Positions 9,401-17,879 of a stretch of DNA of 64,000 nt are shown in pieces (positions within the stretch are counted from its first letter, which is position 1; every line of letters starts with the position of its first letter). The notes under the pieces are model-generated. The model saw nothing but the letters and a program-made list of their open reading frames with translations. It was not told the DNA's origin and did not search any database. The DNA is taken from positions 2,766 through 66,765 of the forward strand of contig MLAK01000723.1 in NCBI GenBank assembly GCA_001839685.1. Reading direction: 5' to 3'. The translations under genes and the position numbers were made by a program. Source of the DNA: Tritrichomonas foetus. Lineage: Eukaryota; Parabasalia; Tritrichomonadida; Tritrichomonadidae.

Positions 9401-12400
9401 GAATAAGGAATATGAGTTTTCTCATAGAATGATAAAATTGGAATTTCTTTAAAATATGTATTTTTAATTTCATTATGAATATTTACATGGCCAAATAATT
9501 CAATATTTTCAAAAAGTGATGTTTTTGTAACAAATCTAAAAATTTTGTAATGTTCTTTCGTTTCGATTGGAATAATGTAATTAATATCATAGTCTTTTAA
9601 GTCCATTGTTATTAAAGTAGTCCATTTTACACAATCATTTGAACTTTCAATTAAAATCCTGTCATTTCCCGCTTGTTTAAATTGGATTGTAGTACTCGTT
9701 AGACAAACGGTTGCGTTCAAAAACTCGAGCACAGTATAGTTCATTTTATCATGCTTTTCATATTTGACTTCTGGAATCTTTAGTATTCCGTTTAATGGAT
9801 CCATTAAAATATCAACGGTTGGTAAAGATTTGGGAGCATTATCATTTCGATGCTTGATTGTCCCGAAAAATTCGATTTTATCAAAATTCATTTCTTCATC
9901 TGTTTCGATTCTAATACTGTCCAAAAGTGAAACAGTCCGAACTGGATAAGATATTCTATTATTCGTAATTTGTTCATCAACAAAAATCCATTCACCAGTT
10001 AAATGTGATAGACCTTCAATTTTCCATTTATTGATTTTATTTGAATTAGTATATAAAGATAATACAACAGAAACCTCAACAAAGTCAATTATATAAAAGC
10101 TATTGTGTTTATATTTCTTAATATTATATTTATTTAGAGAATTTAATATACCATTTGAATAATCAAGTCCATAAGGAATAATACTATCCGAAAATAAATT
10201 AAAAATGCATGGTTCTCTTATTCGTTGACCTATAAGTGTCAATTTACCATAAAATTCTAAATATGAAATAACTCTGTCACCTCGTTCTTTTTCAAGTTTG
10301 AAATATCGATAAGAATTTGAATTCTTGGATTGAATATTAAAATATAATACACTATGGTTTCCATGAGGTCTAAAGTAATCTAAAATTAAGGACCATTCTT
10401 TACCATCATTGGAACCATACAAAAATAATGATTTCAAAGTATCACAGGAAATCATAATGAAACTTATTGAAACAGATGTATCTATAAAATCAAATAATAT
10501 GAAAGGTTGAGTCCAATCGAGATTAAATTCACTAATAGATGCAAAGCTATCATTTGCGGGGTTAATTGTTTCTTCAACGAGGTGTAGAACTCGGATATTT
10601 TTATTAACTTTCATTTTAAAAAGAGTTGTTGGAAGATTAGTATTTGATTGTCTTAATGTTGGATAATCTGCAGCTAAAAGTGAAGAAAAAATTCCATATT
10701 TATAATTCAATGGAAAAGGAATAGAAAATGTTGTATCAGGTAAAATCATCATTGGTGTAGAAATTTCATTTGTGATTGAACCAAAAAACTCAATTCCTGC
10801 CCGATTATAACTGACTTTAATTAAAACAATACCTTCAATAGATTGATTTAATTTAATAAAGGAAATATTATTTATTTTTTCAATTTCAGTAGAATCATCT
10901 TTCAAATTAATTTGGTAATTTCGACTATCGCAAGTCAAAGCAGAAAGAGTGATTTCTTCGTCCATATCAATTATTGCAATATAATGTAGATTAAATGTAA
11001 ATCTTGGGAATTGAAATGTTGTATCAAATTGATCAATTTCATTCCCATAGTATTTCAAGCTCCCTAAAATTCCATTAGAAAAGTCTAATGGACAAATAGT
11101 CATTGGAAAGTTTTGCCAGAAAAAGTCAGGCGTTTGTAAAATTGGTGCAACTAAACCGAAAAATTCGACATTTTTAAGAACAAGTTGATTAAATTGACTC
11201 GAAGAATTATATTTAATTATTCTAAACATTGAATAAAAATCATCACATAGAAGACATCGAAAAGAAACAGCTTCAACTGGTGATTGTGTAAAAATATTAG
11301 TATTAGAAACTTCATGAATTGTGACCCATTTGAAATCATCATTAGATGCTTGAACAATCCATTTTGCCGGATTTCTATATCTTTCAGTTAGATCTCGTGA
11401 TGGTACCCTGAGTACATAATGAGAAGCCTTAATTTTAAACTTAAATTTGAAAGTTAAAGTTGCTGTTGTTTCATTAAACTCATCAAATATACTTACAATA
11501 TCTCTTGTAAATGATATTTCACTATTATCACCAGTATTAAATTGACCAACAGCTTGAAAAATCCCAGAATTCATTGGATTACACATTGCATAATTTTCAA
11601 TTGATTTAATAATCCCATCTTGTCCCATTGTGAAAAATGGAAAACAAGAGAATTTATTTGGAATTAATCGATCATTTTGAGTAATCATGATTTTTCCAAA
11701 GAAATCAAAATCTTTCAAAGAAATGTTACGTGTATCAATTACCAAATTACTGATAAACTTTGTTGAATATGATGAATCAGATGCTTCTTCTATATCATAT
11801 GAGGGTTTAAGTTGATTTGAATTGAGAATATAAAATAGCTTGTTCTCATTATTAAATGATTGAATTTCGATTGGTGTTTTTAATAAGCATGTATTTAAGA
11901 CAATACTTTCAATTTGAATATGAAAGTTATGAAATGAGTAAACATATTTTCCCTTTTGTCTTGGATCTAATGGATAATATTTGTCTTTAAAATCATGATT
12001 ATTTTCAAAAACTGAATATCCAAAATGTGTCTCTTTCTTCCGTGAATGCTTGAGTGAGTGTACTGTGATGTATTTATCATAATTATTATAAAATAATGTT
12101 TTTAAAATTCCAATATTATTATTATTCACGTGAATATGAGTAATTGAACTATTAATTAGTTTTGGTGATTCTAATATTTTCTTTTTCTGGCCAAAAACCT
12201 CAAATCTTATAGTTTTTTCTTCATCTTTAAGTGAACATGATTTTTTAAAAAACATTGAAAGTTTAAACTTCGAGAAATAAATGTCTAAATTATTAACATG
12301 AGCAACCCAAATATTTTTCGATTTTGATATAAATCCTTTATTGGCAACTTCATCAATTATAAACCATTTATTATCCTCAGCTGCACCATACAAAATCCAT

Positions 12401-13608
12401 TTAGTTGGAACATAATTGGCAAATACAGAATAGTATTGAACCAAAATATTATCCATAAAATCTACTGCAGTCGAATGAATGCAAAAGTTACAAGAATCAG
12501 AATTAGCATTGCCGTTTGATGGATTATTCTCATCGATGTTGAAATAAATTTTATCTCCTCGTTTTTCATAATTTATGAAACCGTTAAATGGATCGGATAT
12601 AAAATTAATTGTATTGTTGTCATTTAAAACCTCGTAATAAGTATATTCAGTAAGAAAACCTAAAATTCGAAAAGTTCGAGGAGATGTATTTTTAAATGTA
12701 AGAGAAATATGATTTGTTATAGGAGCCCATGGTAATTCCATGAAATTGCGAGTATCATCAGTGTTATACTTACATAAAATTGTATTTATGTTTGAATATA
12801 CCACAACATCACAGCTATTCTCACAGAGATAATGTACTCCTCTAAAAAATATCTCAAATGGAAAATATATATGAAGAGGAACATTTGCTGGTATAATTTG
12901 TTCACTTGAGTCAAGATCGAAAAAATCTATCTTTTTAATTGATTGATCTTTTGGATCAAAATAATGATTCATAATTTTATTAAAAGGAACACGTGAAACA
13001 ATATCGTAACAAACATTTTCTGAAATAAGCATACCACGGTACGGTTTGGAATTCATATTTATGACACCTGATGAAACGTTTTCTTTTTTTCCGAAGATGT
13101 CAAAATAAGAAATGCAAACATGATTTCGTTTAGAATTTAGATTCGTAAAAACTACACGAAATGCGACAAGTTTTTGATTTGTATAAGAACTATTGAAATG
13201 AATATAATGAATTTTTTCATCTTGAAACATCTTAGAATTATCACTATAAATTTTTACCCATCGGCAAAGATTGAATCCTTGAACTTCAACAAATATGTCA
13301 GAATTATCTTTAGTTTTATTTTCAAATTTTAGACACAATGCAATCTGATTTAATTGAAATGTTAAAAAATGTAAATTCATCTGAAATAAAATATAATTCT
13401 GTGATTTAAATCGTAAGAAATCGTTTAGATTTTTCGTAAAAGGTGAAATTAACGACTGATTTTCTTTTACATTTGAACAGGTCAATAAAAAATAATTGTT
13501 ATATGGGTTGGGGTTGGAATCATCTCTGATGCCTTCTTTTAAAACTGTACCAAAATAGCCGAGCGAGTCTTGATTTTGAAAAGGAAAGTTATTTTTTTTG
13601 ATTTTCAT
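6406..13608 (-). CDS. Giant protein with about 14 discoidin-like (F5/8 type C-like) modules
   Basis: A single uninterrupted frame of 2400 residues. About 14 repeats of roughly 150-165 residues each end in a hydrophobic-E/D-F-F/I-G block: for example DFDFFGKI, NVEFFGLV, GIEFFGSI, YLEFYGKL, KIEFFGTI, KIEIFGDI, DIEFFGDI and KIEFFGDL. Within repeats there is a W-x-I-x-G/A-S-x-D-x-x-x-W core (WIVQASNDDFKWVTI, WIVEGSLDKKSWQLI), the signature of discoidin/F5/8C-like beta-sandwiches. The last 150 residues are Lys-rich then Ser/Asp-rich, ending SDSETTW. No signal peptide or membrane helix is visible, so it is probably cytosolic. Function is unknown; such modules bind ligands or proteins in other families. 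The ATG at 13608 is preceded by TCATT (about 20 bases) and AAAAAGTG at 13649. Confidence 0.8.
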   Translation of the reverse strand: MKIKKNNFPFQNQDSLGYFGTVLKEGIRDDSNPNPYNNYFLLTCSNVKENQSLISPFTKNLNDFLRFKSQNYILFQMNLHFLTFQLNQIALCLKFENKTKDNSDIFVEVQGFNLCRWVKIYSDNSKMFQDEKIHYIHFNSSYTNQKLVAFRVVFTNLNSKRNHVCISYFDIFGKKENVSSGVINMNSKPYRGMLISENVCYDIVSRVPFNKIMNHYFDPKDQSIKKIDFFDLDSSEQIIPANVPLHIYFPFEIFFRGVHYLCENSCDVVVYSNINTILCKYNTDDTRNFMELPWAPITNHISLTFKNTSPRTFRILGFLTEYTYYEVLNDNNTINFISDPFNGFINYEKRGDKIYFNIDENNPSNGNANSDSCNFCIHSTAVDFMDNILVQYYSVFANYVPTKWILYGAAEDNKWFIIDEVANKGFISKSKNIWVAHVNNLDIYFSKFKLSMFFKKSCSLKDEEKTIRFEVFGQKKKILESPKLINSSITHIHVNNNNIGILKTLFYNNYDKYITVHSLKHSRKKETHFGYSVFENNHDFKDKYYPLDPRQKGKYVYSFHNFHIQIESIVLNTCLLKTPIEIQSFNNENKLFYILNSNQLKPSYDIEEASDSSYSTKFISNLVIDTRNISLKDFDFFGKIMITQNDRLIPNKFSCFPFFTMGQDGIIKSIENYAMCNPMNSGIFQAVGQFNTGDNSEISFTRDIVSIFDEFNETTATLTFKFKFKIKASHYVLRVPSRDLTERYRNPAKWIVQASNDDFKWVTIHEVSNTNIFTQSPVEAVSFRCLLCDDFYSMFRIIKYNSSSQFNQLVLKNVEFFGLVAPILQTPDFFWQNFPMTICPLDFSNGILGSLKYYGNEIDQFDTTFQFPRFTFNLHYIAIIDMDEEITLSALTCDSRNYQINLKDDSTEIEKINNISFIKLNQSIEGIVLIKVSYNRAGIEFFGSITNEISTPMMILPDTTFSIPFPLNYKYGIFSSLLAADYPTLRQSNTNLPTTLFKMKVNKNIRVLHLVEETINPANDSFASISEFNLDWTQPFILFDFIDTSVSISFIMISCDTLKSLFLYGSNDGKEWSLILDYFRPHGNHSVLYFNIQSKNSNSYRYFKLEKERGDRVISYLEFYGKLTLIGQRIREPCIFNLFSDSIIPYGLDYSNGILNSLNKYNIKKYKHNSFYIIDFVEVSVVLSLYTNSNKINKWKIEGLSHLTGEWIFVDEQITNNRISYPVRTVSLLDSIRIETDEEMNFDKIEFFGTIKHRNDNAPKSLPTVDILMDPLNGILKIPEVKYEKHDKMNYTVLEFLNATVCLTSTTIQFKQAGNDRILIESSNDCVKWTTLITMDLKDYDINYIIPIETKEHYKIFRFVTKTSLFENIELFGHVNIHNEIKNTYFKEIPILSFYEKTHIPYSDDSSKGIFHTIEGFFQDLSRAIDTSESVGNRESVSELLRHYTISHVDFIDNSNEIIVEFLHAKVNITHYMLEFFPFIQENATIDQWTVQYLDNEYNWIILHQMNNFSINSEIHKIEDQNNAFVFPVSNETTHEFSKLKIKFNSSVCLRKIEIFGDIIPVFDSIGFELSTFGILNSNLISLNSEPFAGILQAMLNYSNVFSQGIIQTHPIKLQTLFFNKENKNEFENVEIDEYFQFCFNDSIVSCQMYSIDTTMKSWDIEVEVDNTNENEFNQDYDTQKKKWIRVVHQKSSPNIMTYPIFGCPDFSKIRFIDTSNEKNNIIRRIDFFGKIKDRSLTNVFRYDLLNGIIAKLLNHSNQKIFSGDIFVFCSSYRINNPLQLLNRTFLNEMFIIDGNNPYITFRFCKCSIRVDNYTIIVKHASELTIEGSNDCIQWKFIDKIENIMENNESKNNQTSSQLTHKKIFYRKSNSSDYYHYIRVSSNESFALIDIEFFGDIDENQILKLNKNSLHSFTHKNEYKQYSYTGDNSIGIFSDSRQNLDGILESIGFSSSEMEPASSDLKSIFGPDSNELNAVILYKTTPFFSVDFAPNRFILTHLRINSVYDITLKIQDNMNIFEMVYHLSAGRHIIQIPSYVVSSFYKLSFLADHNPIQNRIVITEIEFFGSLLQNNESWEIDNGSLLMTGHNQIELTDHIMKGLIHKICDNSYNLDVNGILQIEERYPFYSIPVFSDKTNPKIFRECNSPQITYQFINAKFLINHYAIKGSFDRWIVEGSLDKKSWQLIDSQFNQNITDSIKLFTIQKAGNEINHQSTNMAFSYLRFTAIDALFEKLERKKSIQKIEFFGDLIISNDLVDNNDKKTNKPTKRILRSKRKIKEKRKEKDEEKMNLTLADNESQLDQLSQNIKDKLFFPSDIDEKPPIPVHFQNHDSSNNLNKYLTQFTGCEHVFHEGESLSSFSMVMQVLEEISQHIREVRSNSSSYSTYSSSWDSDSESDSETTW

Positions 13609-14161
13609 TCCATCAATGTAATAATGACAATCATTATTTTTTTTCCTGAAAAAGTGAAAAAAAATTCATAAATTTTAACATTGGCAAGTTAATTTGAATA
13701 TTTGTCGAAATAAATAAAATAGCAAATATTGTATGAAAAGTTTACCATGCTTGGAGATTAACAAATGAATAGTACAATTTCATCAGCATATAAGTTATTC
13801 TATGAAACTTTTCATCTACACATGACTGTTTTTTATTATTCTTATTGAGTAATATTAACTACAACCTCATCACAAGTGTTTTCTTTGATATCCTTTTTTA
13901 TTCGATTTAAAATCTATTAATTTTGATATAAAATATATATAAATGAATTAAGAAATATTAATATATGTTTAATAAGTTTTCAATCCATTAATAGCAGGAA
14001 TATTGACATTTTTTTCTTTTTGAGATAACACATATTGATAACAATGAATTATTCAAAATTTCTATATTACTTTTCAAAAATATTTGTGACTTCCTATTGA
14101 AAATGGAAACTATTTCTATACTCTCAAATATTCAATTTCAACCGCAAGGCGACTTATAAAA
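13609..14161. promoter_or_regulatory. Divergent intergenic region between the discoidin giant and the PQ-loop gene
   Basis: 550 bases with no gene, shared by two divergent genes. On the left, GAAAAAGTGA at 13648-13657 and an initiator-like TCATT face the giant gene. On the right, TTTCAACC lies about 25 bases before the ATG at 14162. Assignment as promoter is inference from position. Confidence 0.35.
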
Positions 14162-15064
14162 ATGGATGATTTTACTGGATTTGATTACTCATGGGCCGGA
14201 TTTATCGATTATATTCAATGTTATCATGTTGTTGAGCCTTTATGGATCATCGCTGGTGCAGCCATTTTTGTGGGAACAGTCATCGGATTAGTGCCACAAG
14301 TTTATCGAATTGTCCGACTCAAATCAAGTTACGGAATTAGTCCATTTTATGTATTAATCACAAGCATAAGTCAAATATTGGTTGTTCTCAATATTTGGTG
14401 CCTCCATAGCGCAGATTTTTATGGAATGCTTCAAATTAGCCTGACGCGAACGTTACCGCGTCAATTAACATTTGGGAATTTGTTTATTTTATGGGTTGTT
14501 TATTTACCAATTGTTGCATTAGTTTACATTTTTTTTGACAAAAAAATTCGCCACAACCGAAATGCTGATTCGGTGAAAAGAGAATGGAAATTAACAGTCA
14601 CACTATCAGGTGTCTTAATACTGATTACATTTTCTTTGTTTCTACCAATGATTATTCTACAAGTTATGTATGGATGTTCTTCAAAGCAAGTAATTAATTA
14701 TGGAAAAGGAATTGGAATTGCTTCTACATTTGTAACTTTTTTGCAATATTTGCCACAATTTATCACAACATGCAAACTTAAAGATAATGGCTCATTTTCT
14801 TTAGTAACACTTGGAATCCAAGCTCCTGGAGGAACTTTGAATTTTATCTTTATGATGGTCGGAAATGGTGAAGATTGGACAACATGGCTCTCAACTTTTT
14901 CTTGTGCGGTGCAACAATGGCTTCTTTTGGGACTCTGCATTTATTATAAATTGAGACAACGGTATTACAGACTGAATAGTAGACCACTTATCAATAATGA
15001 CCAGTCTACTGGATCTGTGCCGACAATTAATGATTCAGATTATATTAAGATTCCCATTTCTTAA
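14162..15064 (+). CDS. PQ-loop repeat membrane transporter
   Basis: 300 residues with about seven hydrophobic helices and two PQ-loop repeats: GLVPQVYRIVRLKSSYGISP (about residues 42-61) and LQYLPQFITTCKLKDNGSFS (about 196-215). The two PQ dipeptides, each at the end of a helix and followed by a basic/Ser loop, define the PQ-loop family (cystinosin, PQLC2, Ypq), which move amino acids or related solutes across lysosomal or vacuolar membranes. The second repeat continues with SLVTLGIQAPGGTLNF. The C-terminal tail of about 40 residues is polar and probably cytosolic. Substrate cannot be told. The ATG at 14162 is the first in frame and stands four bases after a CTTATAAA stretch. Confidence 0.85.
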   Translation: MDDFTGFDYSWAGFIDYIQCYHVVEPLWIIAGAAIFVGTVIGLVPQVYRIVRLKSSYGISPFYVLITSISQILVVLNIWCLHSADFYGMLQISLTRTLPRQLTFGNLFILWVVYLPIVALVYIFFDKKIRHNRNADSVKREWKLTVTLSGVLILITFSLFLPMIILQVMYGCSSKQVINYGKGIGIASTFVTFLQYLPQFITTCKLKDNGSFSLVTLGIQAPGGTLNFIFMMVGNGEDWTTWLSTFSCAVQQWLLLGLCIYYKLRQRYYRLNSRPLINNDQSTGSVPTINDSDYIKIPIS

Positions 15065-15153
15065 TTTATTATAATATTTTGTAAATTATAGAATATTTTG
15101 TGATTTAACAAAGGATATGTTCGTTTTTTCCTCTCTCTCTCTCTCTGACAAGT

Positions 15154-15912
15154 ATGGTTTATTTTTGGTGTGAATGTTCAACTTCTGTGTATATTTTATT
15201 TTTAGTTTTGAATCAAGGAAATATGAATAGGAATAATACTTTATGCATCGCTGTTATGACTTGGGATGAAAAAAGAATTGATTTCAATATCCCTTCTCTT
15301 ACTAATGTATCAGTTTTTAATGATAAAGGACTTATTTTAACTAAATCACAATTAAATATGCCTTTCAAAGATTTAAATATCATCACTGTTTTAAATTATG
15401 TCATGTTCTATCTCTGTTAAATCATGTGAAGAAACTATTAATTTATAAAACAGAAAAAAATTGAGTATCAAGACCCTTTCCTCCATTTTATAAATGATAT
15501 AATTTCGTTGCCATCTGTACTATCCGTTAAATTAAAGGCATATGAATAGGATGATTTATTAATTTGTTTCAGCAATATTAATATTTAGGACAGTGAAGCA
15601 GTTACCTAATATTGAAAGGTTATTTCCTCGAAATATTCATTGATGATAAAGCCATAGAGTCTCCATCTAAATCACCTGATGAAACAAAAAATGAAAAACA
15701 TCTATTTTTGAGAATTATACATATTTTGAATTAAAAAAGTGATAAAAATTCTTGGGTGTCAATCTTTACTATTAAAAACGATTGAACAAATGAATGTTCA
15801 TCATGAAATCGAATTAAATTTGAATCGATTTTTGTCAGAAAAGGAGCAACAATTCATCATTGACAATAAAATTTCGTTCATTGAAGATAATCAAGAAAAG
15901 CAATGGAAATAG
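15154..15912 (+). pseudogene. Decayed coding region, fragments in several frames
   Basis: Three short pieces with coding-like composition are separated by stops and frame changes. 15154-15420 has an ATG and 88 codons, best from residue 24 on (IAVMTWDEKRIDFNIPS). 15621-15734 (no ATG) reads YFLEIFIDDKAIESPSKSPD. 15790-15912 has an ATG and 40 codons including NRFLSEKEQQFIIDNKISFI. They lie in order on one strand, as expected for one or more genes broken by indels. The last piece loosely resembles the start of a Myb-type or helix-turn-helix domain, but that is a guess. A CT dinucleotide run (15130-15147) precedes the first piece. Alternatively the first piece is a small real gene. Confidence 0.3.
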
Positions 15913-16001
15913 ACGAGCAATCACAGTATTGTATGAAAATATGATCGTTCATGTACAATAGGCCAAATAACTGGTGAAAATGTGACTTCATTCAATTTCT
16001 G

Positions 16002-16943
16002 ATGAAAAAGATTCGAATTGGATACTGCGGCAGAGGCAAATGGGAGAAGTTTCGCTGGTCAGAATTTGTTGACTACGCACGTACAAAGAATGTAATAGTC
16101 GATGAAATCGACTTAACAAAGCCTATAGAAAATCAAGGTGAATTTGATTTAATTATTCATAAAATGACCTATCTTATGCATGGACATGATATGAATTGTG
16201 ATCCAGAATTAAATCGAATTTATAATTACATAAAAAATCATCCAGAAATTATTTTTGTTGATGACCTTGATGCTGTTGCAGTAACACTTGATCGTGAAGA
16301 AACTGACACTCTTTTAAAGTCAATTAATTGGAATCTTTCTGAAAAAGTTGGAATTCCCAATTCTTCTCACATAAATAAATCTGACATTAATTCCATTAAA
16401 ACAGCCACATCAAATTTACAATTTCCAATTTTAGCTAAACCGAAAATTGCTTCATCTACTTCTAATTCATCAACAGAAGAATCGCACATGCTGAGACTTG
16501 CAACAACCCCTGAACAACTTGTGAATTTTCCAGCACCTGCAATTTTGCAGGAATATAAAAATCATGGTGGCGTCGTGTATAAAGTTTATACTCTTGGTTC
16601 AAAAATTGAATGTGACTTAAGACCATCAACAAGAGATATTTTACCAGGTGAAACATTCAATCTTGATTTTCATTCACAGAAGCCAAATGAAAATAGCGAA
16701 ATATGGACACAACCAAGAGATTTATCTCACATTAAAATTCCTTTCGAGCATCTTGAAAAAATTTCGTCTGTTTTAAGAAAGGAAATGAAAATGGATTGTT
16801 TGGGCTTTGATGTATTGATTGATGAAAACGAAAAATTTTGGATAATTGATGTGAATTATTTTCCAGGATATAAGAATATAATTGACTTGTGGCCGAAATT
16901 CCTCAACTTCTTTTTAGAAAAATTAGGAATGCCTCCAAGATAA
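16002..16943 (+). CDS. ITPK1: Inositol 1,3,4-trisphosphate 5/6-kinase (ITPK)
   Basis: 313 residues, close to plant ITPK length. It is an ATP-grasp enzyme that phosphorylates inositol phosphates on the route to InsP5/InsP6. Visible signatures: an N-terminal IGYCGRGKWEKFRW segment; ILAKPKIA (ATP-binding lysine region); LQEYKNHGGVVYKVYTLG, the family's most conserved block with the ATP-grasp hinge and inositol-phosphate contacts; and CLGFDVLIDEN then FWIIDVNYFPGYK, which carry the Mg-binding Asp...Asp-x-Asn set. All key metal ligands are present. The ATG at 16002 follows an initiator-like TCATTC at about 15989, implying a very short 5' leader. The stop is TAAA. Confidence 0.9.
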   Translation: MKKIRIGYCGRGKWEKFRWSEFVDYARTKNVIVDEIDLTKPIENQGEFDLIIHKMTYLMHGHDMNCDPELNRIYNYIKNHPEIIFVDDLDAVAVTLDREETDTLLKSINWNLSEKVGIPNSSHINKSDINSIKTATSNLQFPILAKPKIASSTSNSSTEESHMLRLATTPEQLVNFPAPAILQEYKNHGGVVYKVYTLGSKIECDLRPSTRDILPGETFNLDFHSQKPNENSEIWTQPRDLSHIKIPFEHLEKISSVLRKEMKMDCLGFDVLIDENEKFWIIDVNYFPGYKNIIDLWPKFLNFFLEKLGMPPR

Positions 16944-17125
16944 ATTTATTTTTCTTTTTTAGTAATAGTAAAATATTTATTCTCATTTTTCTTGTCTTTA
17001 TACCAGTATTAATACTATATTGAAAGAGATAGGTCGCTTCTTTTGTCATGTTAGAGGTCTATGTAAATTTAGAGAAGTGTGCAAAAATAGTAATTTTGAT
17101 ATGGAAATATATTATCACTATCAGT

Positions 17126-17296
17126 ATGAATGATGTAATTAAGACTTTCCAAGAAACCAAAATGCTACAAGGACACACAATCCATGGTAAACCGAAAACA
17201 GTCGCTCCTAAGATTAAGATTTTTATTGAAACACAAAACGTTCTTAAGAAAATTGATGAAGCTTATTCCTCAGGACTATACACTAACATCAATTAA
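17126..17296 (+). CDS. Small ORF, 56 residues, unknown
   Basis: 56 residues from the ATG at 17126, starting MNDVIKTFQETKMLQGHTIH; basic, soluble, with KTVAPKIKIFIETQNVLKK. No family recognised. The frame continues upstream to an ATG at 17048, but an initiator-like TCACTA at 17115-17120 lies between the two, which favours the downstream start, and the extra upstream residues are hydrophobic and unlike the rest. It ends only 10 bases from the stop of the convergent Rab gene. The composition and the initiator motif support a real gene, but its size keeps the call tentative. Confidence 0.45.
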   Translation: MNDVIKTFQETKMLQGHTIHGKPKTVAPKIKIFIETQNVLKKIDEAYSSGLYTNIN

Positions 17297-17306
17297 ATAA
17301 CTCAAA

Positions 17307-17879
17307 TCAACAGCATGAACCTAAGCCTAATTTATCATTAATGTCCAGATTTGGAGCATTTGGGTTTAAGTCATCAGAGATGCACCTTTCTCCTATAAGT
17401 TCAAAAAGTTCTTCAATTCCATTTCCTGATTTTGCGCTAACTTCAAAATAAGCGGCATTATAATGTTCAGCTTTATTCCGTCCTTCGTCAACACTCACAA
17501 CACGCTCATTTTCAAGGTCAATTTTATTCCCCACAAAAAACTTCAAAATTTTGTTTTCAACATCATTCATTTGGTCTATCCAATAATCACATTGTGTAAA
17601 GCTTTCTCTATTTGAAATATCATACACAATAATAATAGCATTAGCATCGCGAAAATATATTGGAATCATTGATCGAAATCTTTCTTGTCCAGCTGTGTCC
17701 CATAAATTAAGACGAATGTCTTGACCGTTATGATTGACGTTTTTCAGAAAATAATTTCCACCGACTGTCGGTTTGTATTCGTCTGAAATTTCGTATTGAA
17801 GAGCACGCGTTATAATTGAAGTTTTTCCGACACTAGTTTCACCAATAAAAACAACTTTGAATGCCTGATTTTGACTCAT
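17307..17879 (-). CDS. Rab-family small GTPase
   Basis: 190 residues with all G motifs: GETSVGKTS (P-loop), YKPTVGGNYF (switch I threonine), WDTAGQERFRS (G3 with the catalytic Gln), GNKIDL (G4) and VSAKSGNG (G5). It ends in GLGSCC, a double-cysteine geranylgeranylation signal, so it cycles on membranes to direct vesicle traffic. WDTAGQERF is Rab-specific. Switch I has GGNYF where most Rabs have a G-V/I-D/E-F run, so the subfamily is unclear. The first ATG of the frame is at 17879; ten codons above it are open but lack an ATG. TCATTT and TCATCT lie within about 40 bases upstream. Confidence 0.9.
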   Translation of the reverse strand: MSQNQAFKVVFIGETSVGKTSIITRALQYEISDEYKPTVGGNYFLKNVNHNGQDIRLNLWDTAGQERFRSMIPIYFRDANAIIIVYDISNRESFTQCDYWIDQMNDVENKILKFFVGNKIDLENERVVSVDEGRNKAEHYNAAYFEVSAKSGNGIEELFELIGERCISDDLNPNAPNLDINDKLGLGSCC

